Part shown: piece by piece, positions 25,281 to 38,600 of the stretch
Layout of the letters: every line of letters begins with the position of its first letter
How positions within the stretch are numbered: position 1 is the stretch's first letter
Assembly: GCA_013398295.1 (NCBI GenBank)
Contig: VZSF01010416.1
Coordinates: 1,138,098-1,202,097 of the forward strand
Origin: Chionis minor
Taxonomy: Eukaryota > Chordata > Aves > Charadriiformes > Chionididae
Direction of reading: 5' to 3'
Length of the DNA: 64,000 nt
Notes under the pieces: generated by a model
Databases searched by the model: none
Seen by the model: only the letters and a program-made list of their open reading frames with translations
What the model was told of the DNA's origin: nothing
Program-made: the position numbers and the translations under genes

Positions 25281-27801
25281 GAGCATAATCAACACATGCA
25301 TTAATTTATGCAGATCTTTCCCTAGCTTCATGTTTTAAAATGTCTTTTTAGATAAAAGGCCAATAATACTCAGCATTTTTCATCTTCAAAGGGCTTTGAA
25401 AATATTAACTAGTGAATCGGCATAGCATACCCATCAGGTCTGTAAAGATTAGTAACCCTTTTTTAAAGAGCAATTCCAGGCAGAAAGGTTGCGGGATTTC
25501 CTTGCTAACCAGAAGTCAGTGCCAAGGATAGGTGCTAATTAGCAAATTCATAACTTGCAGTGCAGCACTTAGCTTCTATCCCATGCTCTAAGTCATTCAG
25601 TGTATGTGACGTGTGTTAAACCTTGATAATGCCACACTACTTGAAGTTGAAAAGATGTAAAAAAATAGCCATCTTCTAGAAAAAAGGGCATGAAGGGGAG
25701 TTGTTTCAGCAGTACGTCATTTTTTTCAGGCGCAATGAGATAAGAGGAACTTTCACAAAGTGGAAGCAATCCGTAGCTATGATACTCAATCAAACTGGTC
25801 TATCTTCAGCCCCACTGGAGCTCTCCCAGTTGCAGGCAGCCCCCTCCCACCGCTGCTGGGGGACATGGCAGGCAGCTTCTCATGGGCACCAGCTCCAGGA
25901 AGGGGATCCTGCATTGCCCCAGGAAAACAGGGCTCCAGCAACAAACCCAGATGAGACACTTGGTGCAGTCAGCAAGCGCCTCACACTGCCCCATGCGTCA
26001 CCCCACTTCTCCCTTCAAACCATCCCAAAACCAGGCAGCTGAGGTGAAAGAGGAGCCGAACGCGAGCAGGCGGGTGAGCGCGGTGAGCGCAGAGCTGATA
26101 AGCAGATTCAGATTTTCTGATTAGGGCCAAGGATTACGTGAACAGATGCCTATCTCTCACAGAGAGCATAAACACATTGCAGAGAGGGGTTTCTGCAGTT
26201 TATTTAGGAAGGAAGAACACTTGCTAGCTCTCCCACCGGCAGTTTGTTCCTGTCACCGTGGTTCAATCTACACAACACTGCTGGAAAAACTTTCACTATG
26301 AGCAGCCTCAGCACTTCTTTTAAGTTCATTATTTCCTTCCTCTTCATTATTTTCTTTCTGTAATATAAAGGCACTTTCATGCATGATCTGCAGATCATCA
26401 TCACTGAAGCAGAGAGACAGGGATGCGCTAAGACGGATGCAAGTTAGATTCACCCTGACTGCTCAGGACAGGGAGTGTGAGAACAGGGAATATCCCATAG
26501 AAAGACAAGATAACAAAGAAATGCACGAACTAGCCAATGTGAAAATCGTAGTGACACATGGATTTATGGGAGGACATGCCACAACTCTAGAGAAGTCTTT
26601 TTTGGTGTTGTTTCTTTTCTTTTTTAAATCATCATGGACTTTAAAAATGAACAACGCAGGGGAAAGTGCAGACATCTACGTGAAAAAAGAGAAACTGAAA
26701 ATATTTTCAGGCTGTAAGTGGGTTGTGTGCAGCTCCAGATCTTGCTGCCATCTCAGTCTACTGAAGGCTCTGAGAATTCATGCAGTGCCTATTATTTTTT
26801 TTTTTTTTAGATATAGGATGTTCTTGTGGGGTTTTTTGGGGAGCGCCCCCTGGCAGAAACAGATGTGTAATGGCATCTTCTCCAGTCATTCATAACAAGG
26901 CACAGTTATGCAAGGTTACGCACTGCTGCTCTGGCACCGCGATGGGCTCTGGGCCAAGAGGTGAAATGCCACAGAGATATTCTAGCCCAAGGCCTCCAAG
27001 ACAAACATCAGAGTGAGAAAGAAGAGTTCGCAGGAGTTCAGTGTACAACAGTACACTGGTTTGGTTTGCCCTTCCCTACAGGGTCATGCCTTCACTTTCA
27101 AAGCCTTGCGAAACTCCCAGGAGACCTCCAAAAATGTTGCCGGGGGTTTGGCTGCCGGAGCACTGAAACTGCTGCTGATGGCTTTGATCACAAGACAACC
27201 CCATCTCGTGGCTTCCTGGTGGAGGAGCTTCCTCCTTCTGCCTGTTGTGCCACGTCTCACGAGCACATTGCAAAACCTGTGGAGCAACAGCAGCAATTTC
27301 CTTAGGTATTTTCTCAGCGCCTAGCACACCAGGATCCTGGAAAAAGCATCGGACTCTCTTCTGGCTGTAGCTACACTCGCTGAGCAGCTATCACACCTCG
27401 CCACTGCACAGCCAAGCCTTTACACCTCCTGATGCTGATTTGCCCCCCCAGTCCCTCTGGCAGAATGAAAGCAGACACCAAATCCAAGCCACGAGATTTT
27501 TGACAGGGTTCAGCTCTGAACCGAAGGCTGAACGTCACATCTCAGCATTATCTGTAATTATAACTGTTCATCGCTACGTCTGTGAGACCAAAATGCTAGT
27601 CTTTTGTAAAGAAAACAGGCCCGCCCCCAAACATATAAATGCTTTCTAAATACAGGGCCTAGCTTACAACACACTTTATCGAAGGTTTAGGCTATCAAAG
27701 GAAGGCTGTGTGCTCCACGAGAAAAGTAATATCCGTTTTAGCTTTCAAATATTTTGGCTTTTTTATTAAAAATATGTACAACAAAAGCCTTACGCTGTTG
27801 T

Positions 27802-27851
27802 CATATACAAAGGAGATAACAAATGGCATATACAAAGCAGATAACAAATGC
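27802..27851. repeat. Two-copy tandem repeat of 25 bp
   Basis: A 25-base unit beginning CATATACAAAG and ending GATAACAAATG plus one base is present twice head to tail (27802-27826 and 27827-27851). The copies differ at two positions (G or C at unit positions 12 and 25). This looks like a recent small duplication. Confidence 0.9.
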
Positions 27852-29445
27852 TAAGAAGTGGAAATCTGTCAGCTACTAATATCAAAAGGCTGCACAAAGA
27901 ATGAAAGGCAAAAAAGTTTTTCCCTCCACGCTGTTAATAGTTTGAGCAAACCAGAATGAGCCCATTGTAGCCATGGCTCCTCCATCCGCTGAGTGTGTCA
28001 CATGGACCACCATCCCAGTTATCGCTGAATTTAAAAGGCCTTGTCTAAAGGGACAAAGGCATATTAAAAATATTCCTTGCTTACATGAGAAATAACACCC
28101 TAGACTCTTGAGAGAGAAAGCGAGCACTAAAATACCCCACGGTTTGGTATTTTCCAAGCAGTATGCAAGGAGACAGCTGTTCCTACAGTAGCGTGCAAGA
28201 CAGAAGAAGTATTATCTCAGCTCCACACCTGGGAAAAATGACATGAGAGCCACCACAGTGTCACTGAAAGAGTCATCTCCAGTCCCACAGCTGATAACAT
28301 GGGAGCCCTGGGCCCCACGGTGGGGAAATCTGCAGCAACCTGCAGCACGAGTGCAAAAAATAATACCCTGAGAGAAGTGACTGACAGCGGGGCAAAGCTG
28401 GGAGCCACAGAGCAGCAAAAGCTGCAGCTCCATCCCTCCTCTGCTCCCTCCCTGGTTCTGGATCCGGCCAAAGCTGAGAGCTGCCGACCTGCAGAGAGGC
28501 AAAGCCTGGTGGCCTGGCAGCACCTCGCCTCTCCAGGAGGCATTTCCTGACTTCCACGAGTTTCTTTTTAAATTTGTAAGCTCAAATTTGAGAAAGAAAC
28601 ACAGGGGCTGGTGCAGCAACTTTGAATAGTTCACCGATTTCTTTCTGTGCTGGAAAATCCCACATGCCCGTTGTCAGATGACATTAGTCTGATCAGCTTC
28701 TGACTCCAGTCATATGCTCTCCTCCATACAAAGGCAGAAATGTCTGCCTCTTGCAGTTCCAGAACTGCAGAAAACCAGAAACCTCTACAAATTGCAGTAG
28801 CTGAAGGTTCCAGGGAATTTTATTAATCTTACAATGAAAGAGCGGAAAGCTTTGGGCAGAATGTATGCTTGTTGGGGGGGAAAAAAAAATCTGAATCTGG
28901 GGATAGTGTTTTAATTTCTAATAACAAAAATAATAATAAATAAAAAACCCAGAGATTTGCTTTAACTTAGTATTCACGTAGAGTCTAAAAGTAATATCTT
29001 ACTACCTCTCCACCCCAGGTTTAAAGCAACACATGCTTCAAGTGTCTAATTTTCTAAATGCAGTGATGTTCACATAGCACTTGTATACATACTACTTGCA
29101 ACATACAGCAAAGCACAAGAACATGAGAACTGGAAAACCTCAGCATTTGTAGGCCAGGCTGAGCTCACCATGTCTCTACCCTGGCGGGAGGACTGTATCC
29201 AAAAAGAGATGCCATAGCTCGAACAGAGCAGCAGGCGGGCTATGGAAATCAGAAGGTGACGTTATGAGTAAAGTCAATGATTCTTTCCAGCCTTAAAAGT
29301 GTATGCTTATTCCTAATAATTAGAAATAAATTAGTAGGAGCCTGCTTGATTTTATTTTTTTTTTAAACTACTGCAAAGTAGCAGTTGGGCTATTTCATTT
29401 ACAACCTTACAAACATTTTAGGGTTTAGACCCTTTCCTCCTAGGG

Positions 29446-29805
29446 CACAGAATCACAGAATCACTTGGGTTGGAAGAGACCTTCAAGATCATCAAGTCCA
29501 ACCATAAACCTAATACTGCTAAACCTCCCCTAAACCACGTCCCTCAACACCACGTCTACCCGTCTTTTAAGTACCTCCAGGGATGGTGATTCCACCACAT
29601 CCCTGGGCAGCCTGTTCCAATGCTTGATAACCCTTTCTGTAAAGAAGTTTTTCCTAATATCCAACCGAAACCTCCCTTGTCACAACTTGAGGCCATTTCC
29701 TCTTGTCCTGTCGCTTGTTACTTGGGAGAAGAGATTGACCCCCACCTTACTATAACCTCCTTTCAGGTAGTTGTAGAGAGTGATAAGGTGTCCCCTCAGT
29801 ACTGA
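29446..29805 (-). mobile_element. CR1 LINE 3' end with ORF2 C-terminus
   Basis: The plus strand starts with CACAGAATCACAGAATCAC, the reverse complement of the CR1 tail, followed by GGTTGGAAGAGACCTTCAAG. On the minus strand the ORF2 C-terminal region reads through family-typical residues [33 protein letters not shown] and LKL before a stop at about 29680, with more degraded ORF2 sequence closer to the tail. It is about 360 bases long and 5'-truncated. The exact 5' limit is soft because similarity decays between 29800 and 29840. Confidence 0.94.
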
Positions 29806-32800
29806 GAGAAAACTTCTCCCTTTTTCCAGCTGAGTCATATGCATTAACACCCTCTTGAAAACAGCAGCAGAGTCTCTGTTTGAGGTGAGAAGAGCCACTG
29901 GAAAATACATGAAGAAGCTGGTCCTGTCTGTACTGGGTGAGCAGCCAGGCCTGGGAAGGGCAATTCCCTCCTGCCACTGGCACAACTGCAGGAGTTGTGT
30001 TGTTGACAAGGAAAGAGGCACCACTTTAATCTTCTGATCCTGTAAATGCTCTTCTCCTGAGCCCAGATACCCACTTTGATGCACGTGTATACTCAGTTTT
30101 CATGGTCTTCCTGCCATTCCTTTGGGCCTTTTCTGGACTGACTCTCCTTGTTGCACTTTTCTCACCCCCTGCCTTCACAGGGCAGTGTTATCCGCAGTTT
30201 CCATCATCGTCCACCAACTAGCCCCAGCATCTACAGAGCTCGACCAAAGGATTCATAGCCACAAATCTGCCTGCCCTTCTTCCCTCATCATCCCTGAGCT
30301 GCCTTTGTAAAATTATGTCTGCCAGCAGTCCTTTCTTCATTCATTAATCTCACAGTTATAACAAGTTGCTCCATGTGCAGTGCAATGCAAAAAGCCTCAT
30401 TTTCAGCAATTCAGGTCTTACACCCTCCACCTGCGTCCCAACGCAGGTCTTTTTACAAGCCCTCTACAACAGTCCAGGTTCATCCTTTATCCACTCAGTA
30501 CAATGTCCTCCTGATAGCTGCTCCTCACCCACATCCTCAGCTCCTTTTCTCGTTACTCCATTCCAGGTCTACAACCCCTGTCTCTGTCCTGTATTTCTTA
30601 AGACCTGCCTGCAGTATGCCTACACTGCATTCACATTCGTTAGTCTCGTCCCATAAAACCCTCAGTTCTCTCCTTCATCGCTTACTTTTAATCAACCTCA
30701 AGTTTGACAGCCAGCTACCTATGGAGTTACTATGGACAATTTATAATTTATTTTGGACAGGAAGTGACAGGTCTGTTGGAGACAAGCAGAAATCGGAACC
30801 TACAAAGACAGCAATCTGATTTACCTAAAGAGACAGAGTGAAGAAAATGAGAGACACTTCTGGAGTCCTCTATAATATTCCAGAAAGGGAAGGTGACAGA
30901 TCCTTCAGGAAATAAGCCAAAGAAACAAAGGGAAAGAAGGAAAACCAGAAGGGACTAAGCACAGAAGAAATTTCAGTGACACAGGAAGGGCAGAAGTCAC
31001 ATCAAAGGTGATCTAGGATGTAACCAGGTGGAAGGACCACAAGTTTATAGTCAAGAGGCAAAAGGCAGACGGGACGGTACTCTAGGCAGCAAGTGGACAA
31101 GCGTTTTTAAGATGAATGAAACATCCTGAAAGAGGAAAGTACCAACACAGGCTGTGTATATAATAGATCAGATTTTTTTCAGACAGGAAACTACATCAGG
31201 AGAAAGGAGGACTAAGATTCATAGCTCTGAAAGCAACCACGGCAATGAGTTTAAGAAACCTTTGCCCCACATCTCTATTTCCAAGTCCCTGATGCAAGGA
31301 AGCCAAGTTCTTCTTCTCTGAAAGTGCTCTGTGAGCTATGAGCACATAAACACAGAATAAAGCATCAGTTCTAGATTATTTGACAGGAAGATTATAGTCA
31401 GTTTTTCTTCCCCTTCCCTCTTTTGGAAAGATGCACACAACATTTTATTTTTTTTTGCCTCAATTCACAGCCAAGCTGGATTTGGAGCTTGAAATTACTC
31501 TACTCTTCTCATTGAGAACATCTGATGAGGCCACAAAGAATCAGAGTTCATCGGGCCTCCATGAAAAAGATTTCGTACCTTTTATTCAGCTCTACTCCTA
31601 TGTAAAGGGCTTATGTTTTCACACCTCAAGATCCTTTAAAAGGTAAATTACTTTTGACAACCTATGCTTCTTTTTTGGCAGGGAAAAGATTGATGTCTGC
31701 TGTTTTACATCACTATTACTGATGATTTGTAGGCCTATAAAGATAGCAAGTGAAATGACGTTTGTTGTTTTTTTCCCTAAACTGATATTAAACTTTTCTC
31801 CCTTAGACTGGCTTGCATATGACAGCATTTCATTTGTATTCCAGCCAAACATCATGCTACCTAGTGTCATATCAGCTAGAACAAAGTTAGACAAACTCTG
31901 AAAACAGAAAAATAGAGGCGTGTTGGATTTTTAACCAGCGTGCAATACGTCCACTGCCAATGGCTTCAAGGTTGAAAAGATGTCACTTGATTAACAGAGC
32001 GTTTGTATATGTTCTGGCTGCTGTGAAAACGACTGCCGATGCAGCCAGGCGTCAGAAGGCTCCCAGCAGAATGGTTTATTGACAGAGGAGACTTGATCTA
32101 ACAGGAGAACTGGCTATTTCACCTGCTTCCCTGTTTCTGCTGGGAAAGTTCAGGGCATTTGGGTGAATTTCTGTACATTCGGGTAGAGAGGAGTATGTTT
32201 GTTCAACTTGTTAAACCACTGGAAGGGGAAGTACACAACAAAATGTGCTCCCATGCAGGCAAACATGGTTTTTGTGGACAGAAAAGAGGAATGGATAGTA
32301 AAGTTAAAGAAAACTTGAACTAGAAGTGTGGGCCATTGCATTCAGAGTCCAAATATTTGGCATTTACAGAGCAATAACTGACTTGTGAATAAGACACTAT
32401 TCAGAAATTAAGAATGGTTGTCTACAAAATGGCAGCTACAGACTAATAAATCAGTACTCACAGCTGGTGAAATGAAATATAGAAGCTTATGGCTTTGGGA
32501 ACACTGAACATTTTTTAAAATCTTCTATTTGCCACCTGTCGTCCCCGTTCCCCCCCCCCAACAAATTCTACATCAGGTATTTGTCATCCTTAGTCACCAA
32601 TGTTAAGCTCATTTAGTGACACTGCAGCTACACAGTTCCAGCAACTAAAGCTTACACTGTCCTTCGTCACCACGAGCATCCCAGTGTCCATTGTTACAGC
32701 GCAGGAAGGTTCGTCTCCTCTCCCAGGGCACTCAGGGGGAAACTGAATGCACGCCCACAGCCTTCACACACCAGCCACCCTCTCCCAAGCCATTTGCTGC

Positions 32801-35046
32801 AGTCAAACCTGCCTCACTTGCGGTTCATTGATGGCCACCTCGCTCTCTCCAGAGAGTGACATTTTAATTGTGCGCGTCCTTTTTTGGTCTGTTAGCTCCC
32901 AGTCTCAGCCAAACAGCTGGGTAAGTTTGGATGGAATCCAGAATTAACATAAGTTGTTTTTAACCTCTTGATACAAAGGCATTTTACACCGTTCCCCTAT
33001 TCGACCTCTGTGCGCAAGAGCCTGCTATTAAAATAAGCCACCATATGCAAACCACTGACTTCCTGAGATAGGTGACCAGAGGCGCTTGGCATTTGGGCAG
33101 TATCACAGACCAGCAAGTTATTCTCACCACGTCCCAGCCAAACACATCCTCGTACAGCACTGGAAACAGCAACGCTCTGGAGGAACCCCAGTGCATTTTA
33201 GCAGTGTTCAATTTTTAGTTCTCAGAGCAGTTGACCGTCCGGGCCCTCTTCTAGGGGAAGACGATTACGTTTCCTACCCACAACGATACCGCACTGCGTC
33301 CTGCCCACAGATGCACCGCAGCAAGGGGATGGACCTGCCCGACATGGGCAGAGCTGTTTGAAGCAGAGGTGTGAGTCTCACCATTTAAGACCCTGGTCGT
33401 AGTCGAGAAGTAGATGCTGCCGATGTTAAGTTGCTCCTCTTTGCCCCGCAGCAGCAATCCCTGCTCCCAAGTGCTCAGGGGTGGTTGTGTCCGAGCTGCG
33501 TTTAGCTTTGGAATTTGCTGGTGAAAGGACTTCAAGACCAAAAGTTTGTCTACCCTTTTCCAACTTTCCAGCTCTCAAATGAAGGTATTACCACTCTCTG
33601 CAAACCGTACTTCCTTTGAAAATTCAGGACATTTCTACTGCAGAGGTTAAATGAGGACTTGGGTACAGGTTCGCCAATGTTGACTTATGTAAGTTCTCGA
33701 GTAAATGTATGTAGTGTAGCACACACGGGTTGGCCGAAGGATACAGGTGCTGTGCCACTTTCGGAGAAGGTATTAGTAAGTACTTGGCAAGGCAGGGTAG
33801 GCTGCTCCTCTTTAATTGCAGGGTCACGCGAAGCATGAGCAGTTATTTGCTTGCATGAGCAACTTCGTCAGCAAATGGTTATTCAGAGAGGAGCGACCTG
33901 GCCCGCATCCCACTCTCGGAGGCTGCATTCCCCCTTTTAGCCATCAGGACACGAAATCTGGAAAAACGGCACACATTTGGGCCTGCACGCTTGACGGGCC
34001 CCCAAATATTTGTGTTGATTCAGTAATTCAAGAGATACACTGATAATCGCATAACTAAATATCAGTTGGCCTTCATTTTTTTCTCATTCAGAGAGGACAG
34101 AATGAGAAATCATTAGTTTACTTTTGGCTTCAATACAAAAGAGTGGGCTCTCTGAGGCAGCGACCATTCGTTCCATCAATGTTAGCAGAGCACTTACAGC
34201 AGCAAGGTCCTGGTCCAGGACTGGGGTTGCTAAGCAATATGGAAATACAAATAATAAACGAGTAACAGCCACCTGCAAAAGATTACACGCTGAATTGTAC
34301 CTTACCATGAAAGCTTAGGTTTCAAGCTTCATCTTGTTTGGATTCAAATTTGCCGAAATTAAATTTAAAAAGAAGGAGTTATTATTGTACAGAATGTTTT
34401 GAGATATGTAAACACTTCCTTTTCTATTACTTTCTATTCACTTTCGAGTTTGGGGTTTTTTTTTTCTGTAAGGCATTTAAAGCCTGCAGCTCTGTGGAAT
34501 ACAATGGCTGGTTTACTTATTACAGCACCGACTTGAAACTGCGTAAATATATTTTTCTGTCAACGGGTATTTGCGATTCCCATATTTAAAAAGCGACTGT
34601 TATTCTGTGTACAAATGTGTTGTTAGCATGACTGATGTCAGAACAGTGTTTGTGCTCCACATGGGAGGAGATTAAAAGCCGCCCATAAGAAATCCTCTTT
34701 ACAATGCACAATAATGTAAACGTACCATACTAGGAAATCTCACAGGAGAAACTTCCTCTCAAGGCCACCTCAGATCCGCTGCATCTGCTCTGAGCTTGAG
34801 CAATACACTTGCTACCGTGGAGCCCTTAAGAAGGCAGATTCCTTCTCTGGAGGCTGGGTTTGTAACCCATTGGAAAGGTTCCCATTGACTTTAATAGGCA
34901 TGCAGCGCTGCTCCACGCCGCATCCCGTGCCGAGGGCCAGCCAGGCTGAACTGCACGGAACATGCTGAGATTACGGAATGCAACGAGATGGTCAGAGTCA
35001 GGGCATCAGGAGCAGATTACATCATTGGAATTTGATCCAAATAGTT

Positions 35047-35077
35047 AAAAAGAAAATATACACAAAAAGAAAATATA
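35047..35077. repeat. Short tandem repeat, two copies
   Basis: AAAAAGAAAATATA occurs at 35047-35060 and 35064-35077, a 17-base period. Simple local duplication in A-rich sequence. Confidence 0.75.
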
Positions 35078-35604
35078 TTCAGGTTTGCGTTGCCTTAGGA
35101 CCCGCGAACAAGCACAGGGCTGTGATTCTGTGTAATAGGAAACTCCAGCAAACAAAACTGATTTGCGGTCATTCTGGTTTCAGGTGAAATGGTGGGAAAA
35201 GGGAAAAAAATCACTTTTTTTCAGTGGGATCCTGATAACACAATTCATTCTAGCCCTGGGCATTCACCTCACCCACAGCAGCACTCCTGCTCTTACTATG
35301 CGTCGGGGGCCACAGTAACCCTCCATGTGTTCACTTCCACAGCAAAGCCCTGAAGTAGTTTAACTTTTATTGGCTTGCAGAGAAGAGGTTTAAGCTTGCA
35401 CTTGCTGTAGACCAAATGCTCTTGTACAGAAAGAGTTACACAAAGCTACAATTTGCTAAGCTGCAGCAATTTAATTGCAAATTTGAACCTTTGTCATCAA
35501 AAGATTATCCTTCCTAGGGATAAACACCATTCTCAACCTTTGTACACCACTGGGGTAGTTTTACCCTGTACCCAAAATAAACAAAAAAAGGTAATTTGCA
35601 CAGG

Positions 35605-35650
35605 TTTTTTTCTATTTTTTCTTTTTTTTTCCCCTTTTTCTTTTTTTTTA
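35605..35650. repeat. T-rich polypyrimidine tract
   Basis: Low-complexity run of T with a few C, G and A bases. No AG-bounded exon that I recognise follows it, so I do not read it as a functional splice acceptor. Confidence 0.8.
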
Positions 35651-38600
35651 AAGTTAAGAAGCTTTCAGTTGGAGTGCTTTCTGCCTGGCTCAGAAGCAGA
35701 AGGGTGGATTCAGAGGGTGGACAGGTAAAGCCGTGTGCAAATCCCGAAGTAGCAACTTCTGTGGAAATGTATGTTTTAGATTCTGAAGAAATGAAGTAAG
35801 TCAAGGCGGTGCTGAGACAGCAGAGGAAATTATGCTAATCCAAACTGCAAGGGAGGTGCCATGTTACACCACTGGATGCAAAGCTTTCTTTTTTCATGGA
35901 CAGACTCCCTGTAACTTGGTTACTCCGGAGATTTTACTCCGCATTATTACTTAAGCTCACAATCACTCCATGCTTCGAGATTAATCTGCACAATAAACAC
36001 CACAATGACAGAATTGGGGGCACTAGGGAGAAACATGGATATTTGTTTTCCTTCAGAGATATTACATGTGCGGCTTGAGAGTTGGAAAGTTTCAAATTAG
36101 TCTTGCCCATAGTCCTCAAGATAAGTGCTATGGAAACAGCAAATACAGATGAGTGTGACATTATGTACTATCAGCTCACCTGAGCTATTCAACTTTAATA
36201 AATACATAAACAAAAACAATGGCGAAGCTCAGCATACATATGGTACCCCAAGAAATCATATCTGTCAAAGTATCAGTGGCTAAAATATCCAGGCTTCACT
36301 TTTCAAAGCTACCCAAGGGCTTTGAAAACTCAGTTCCCATTAAATTTATCTTCCAGATGGCCTTCCAGGTCCCTGCCTCAAGTTTGCACTGACATATACC
36401 ACATTTTCTAGTCTCCTGATAAAAAGCATACAGTGTTACTCGACTTTTAAAGGAGAGGACTTGGGATTATGTCATCAGTGCTCATTTCTGACTTAAGGCA
36501 TGATGCTGAACACGTCACCGGCTCCCTGTTTCTGAGCACTATCAGTCATTTACTGTTAGGAGAACTACCTGCCCCACTGGGACAATCTGAGGCTTCATTA
36601 AATGTTTACAGTTTTAGAATAGGTACAAATCTACATAAAAGCAAAGATAGTTTTCCTATAAGCACTGGCTTAAGCACAGACTCTACAGACACCTACTAAT
36701 GGCACCGCACTGGAAGGTAACATCAGTGTGATGCAGCAGCGGAGAAATATCAGATGGGAAGAAAAGATCCCTCAAGATGAATTTCAGAAGAGGAAAAACG
36801 GAGGTGAGATTAAGTTTGACAGCTGAAAAACAAGTTCCTATAGACTGATAGGAAGTCTGGTATACACTAGGAACGCAAAGGAAGGATAACAACCTCAGCA
36901 AAGCCATTGATTACTGCTGAATTATAAGCCCTCAGCATGACAAAGCCACAAAAAGTGCAGAAGATATTTCTAGAGAAAGGCATTTCTAGAAAGATAACGT
37001 CACCGTATAACGTACTGTTACCACCCCAGATAAAATTCAGTACAAAGCACCACTGATGAAGAAAGATCAGACAAGTACAGAAGCAGCTGACTAGGATAAG
37101 AGCAGATGAATCGGTGAGCCTATCTCCCAAGCGAAATTTAAAAGACAGTTCGGTCTAGCAAAGGTAGAGCAGGTATGATCTCCAATAAACTCTTCAAAGA
37201 CAGAAAAAAAGACACTAAAACTTGTCAGCAATGTTTGCTTAAGAACAAATAGATGTGCACTGCCCATGAGTTAATTCAAACTGCAAGCTGGGGGGCCAGG
37301 AGGGGGAAATAATCAAGTCCTGAAGAACAATTTTCTAGCATTATATATAGAAACAGCAAAATAGGAACTGAAGCACCTGTGTAACGTTGGGCTTTTGACA
37401 GTACGGGCCCAGTAACTTCAATCCTGTGTGACAAAGCCCAACAGCAGGTCCATGCACCTTCAGTACTACAGAGCGCTGGAACAGACATTCTTGGAGAAGA
37501 GTGCTATACTTTCCCAAATTAACACATTCATCTTATATTGTATAAGTGTTTCCTTTCCATAACAGACTGCAGTGTTTACTTTAATTCACCCTAAATATCA
37601 TCATCTTATTCCTCCATTAACTTAAGCCTTCCAAATTAAACTGAATTATCTGACATGTCGATGCACTTGTCTTTGATTTGACCTGCAGCAATGCGATTGT
37701 TACTTCACTGTTTATTCTCTCTTTCAAGGGAAAAAATACATATATATTATGATGTATGAATTTCTGATTTGATAAGGTACTTGTGTTCTATTTAATACAT
37801 CCTTCTCTTGTTTTCAGTGTAATAACACACCCAGTATCCATAATGCTCAAGACAGCACTCACATTTTCTACCATCTTCTTTAATACAGAAAATTCATTTG
37901 TATCCTTCTAGAGGCAAAATAGCTCCAGATGAATTTAAGGACACAAGAAAGAGGGTGGCACGCAGCTTACAGCACTGGGAGACAGCTAGGGATTAGCAAC
38001 AACAGGACTTTCTGTCCTGAGCTCAGACTCCACTAACCAGTGCCGAGGGATTCATGGTTCTGCAAGGATGTAGGTCATGCCAGAGGGGACACACAAAGTC
38101 CTGCAGGAGCCTGGAGGCAATTAAAAGCATTGAGGCAGCTGAGCATCACCACAGGCAGTGAAAAGGGACTTCCCCTGAGACTGGAAATCGCAGGGAAGAA
38201 CCATCTATTCATCTTCCATGTCTCTGACAAGAAGTGATGACTTGGTTATAAAACCTTTAAAATGCAATGAGTCACTTCTCAAAAGAGGTCACTGGGTACT
38301 GAAAGTTTGCTGAAGTATTTATTAAAGAGAAAACCCTTGAATAACAAATATGAATTCCCTTAATCGTACTGTATCTGATCCATCCAGTAATTACATTTGG
38401 GGTACAAACAGGTAATTCTCATATGCAGAGCAGAGGCAATACTGGCCAACAAGAAATCCTTCTGCTAATAAAGCTCCACTAAAATTTGTTTCACAGACCA
38501 GAAAAGAGTCTAATTGTTAGCCAGCAGCAAAAGACCCCCAACTTTTGCAGAACTGCCTGTATGTTCCTTGTTCAAGGAGAAGAAAGTACTGTGCAGGTTC

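Larger units (their letters stand above)
22406..29445. other. Gene-free stretch
   Basis: No exon, RNA gene or further transposon is recognised. Two local duplications are listed separately (25205-25280 and 27802-27851). A short CpG cluster (about seven CpGs) lies at 26055-26090. Open frames reach 170 codons (26383-26895, plus) but show no recognisable domain and include translated poly-T. Confidence 0.5.

Noticed and set aside
26383..26895. 170-codon plus-strand frame
   Set aside because: Includes translated poly-T runs (phenylalanine strings) and no domain; composition artefact.
29806..30084. Possible further upstream extension of the CR1 fragment into the continuing minus frame
   Set aside because: Similarity to CR1 ORF2 fades around 29800-29840; the continuing open frame shows no CR1 motifs that I can recognise.
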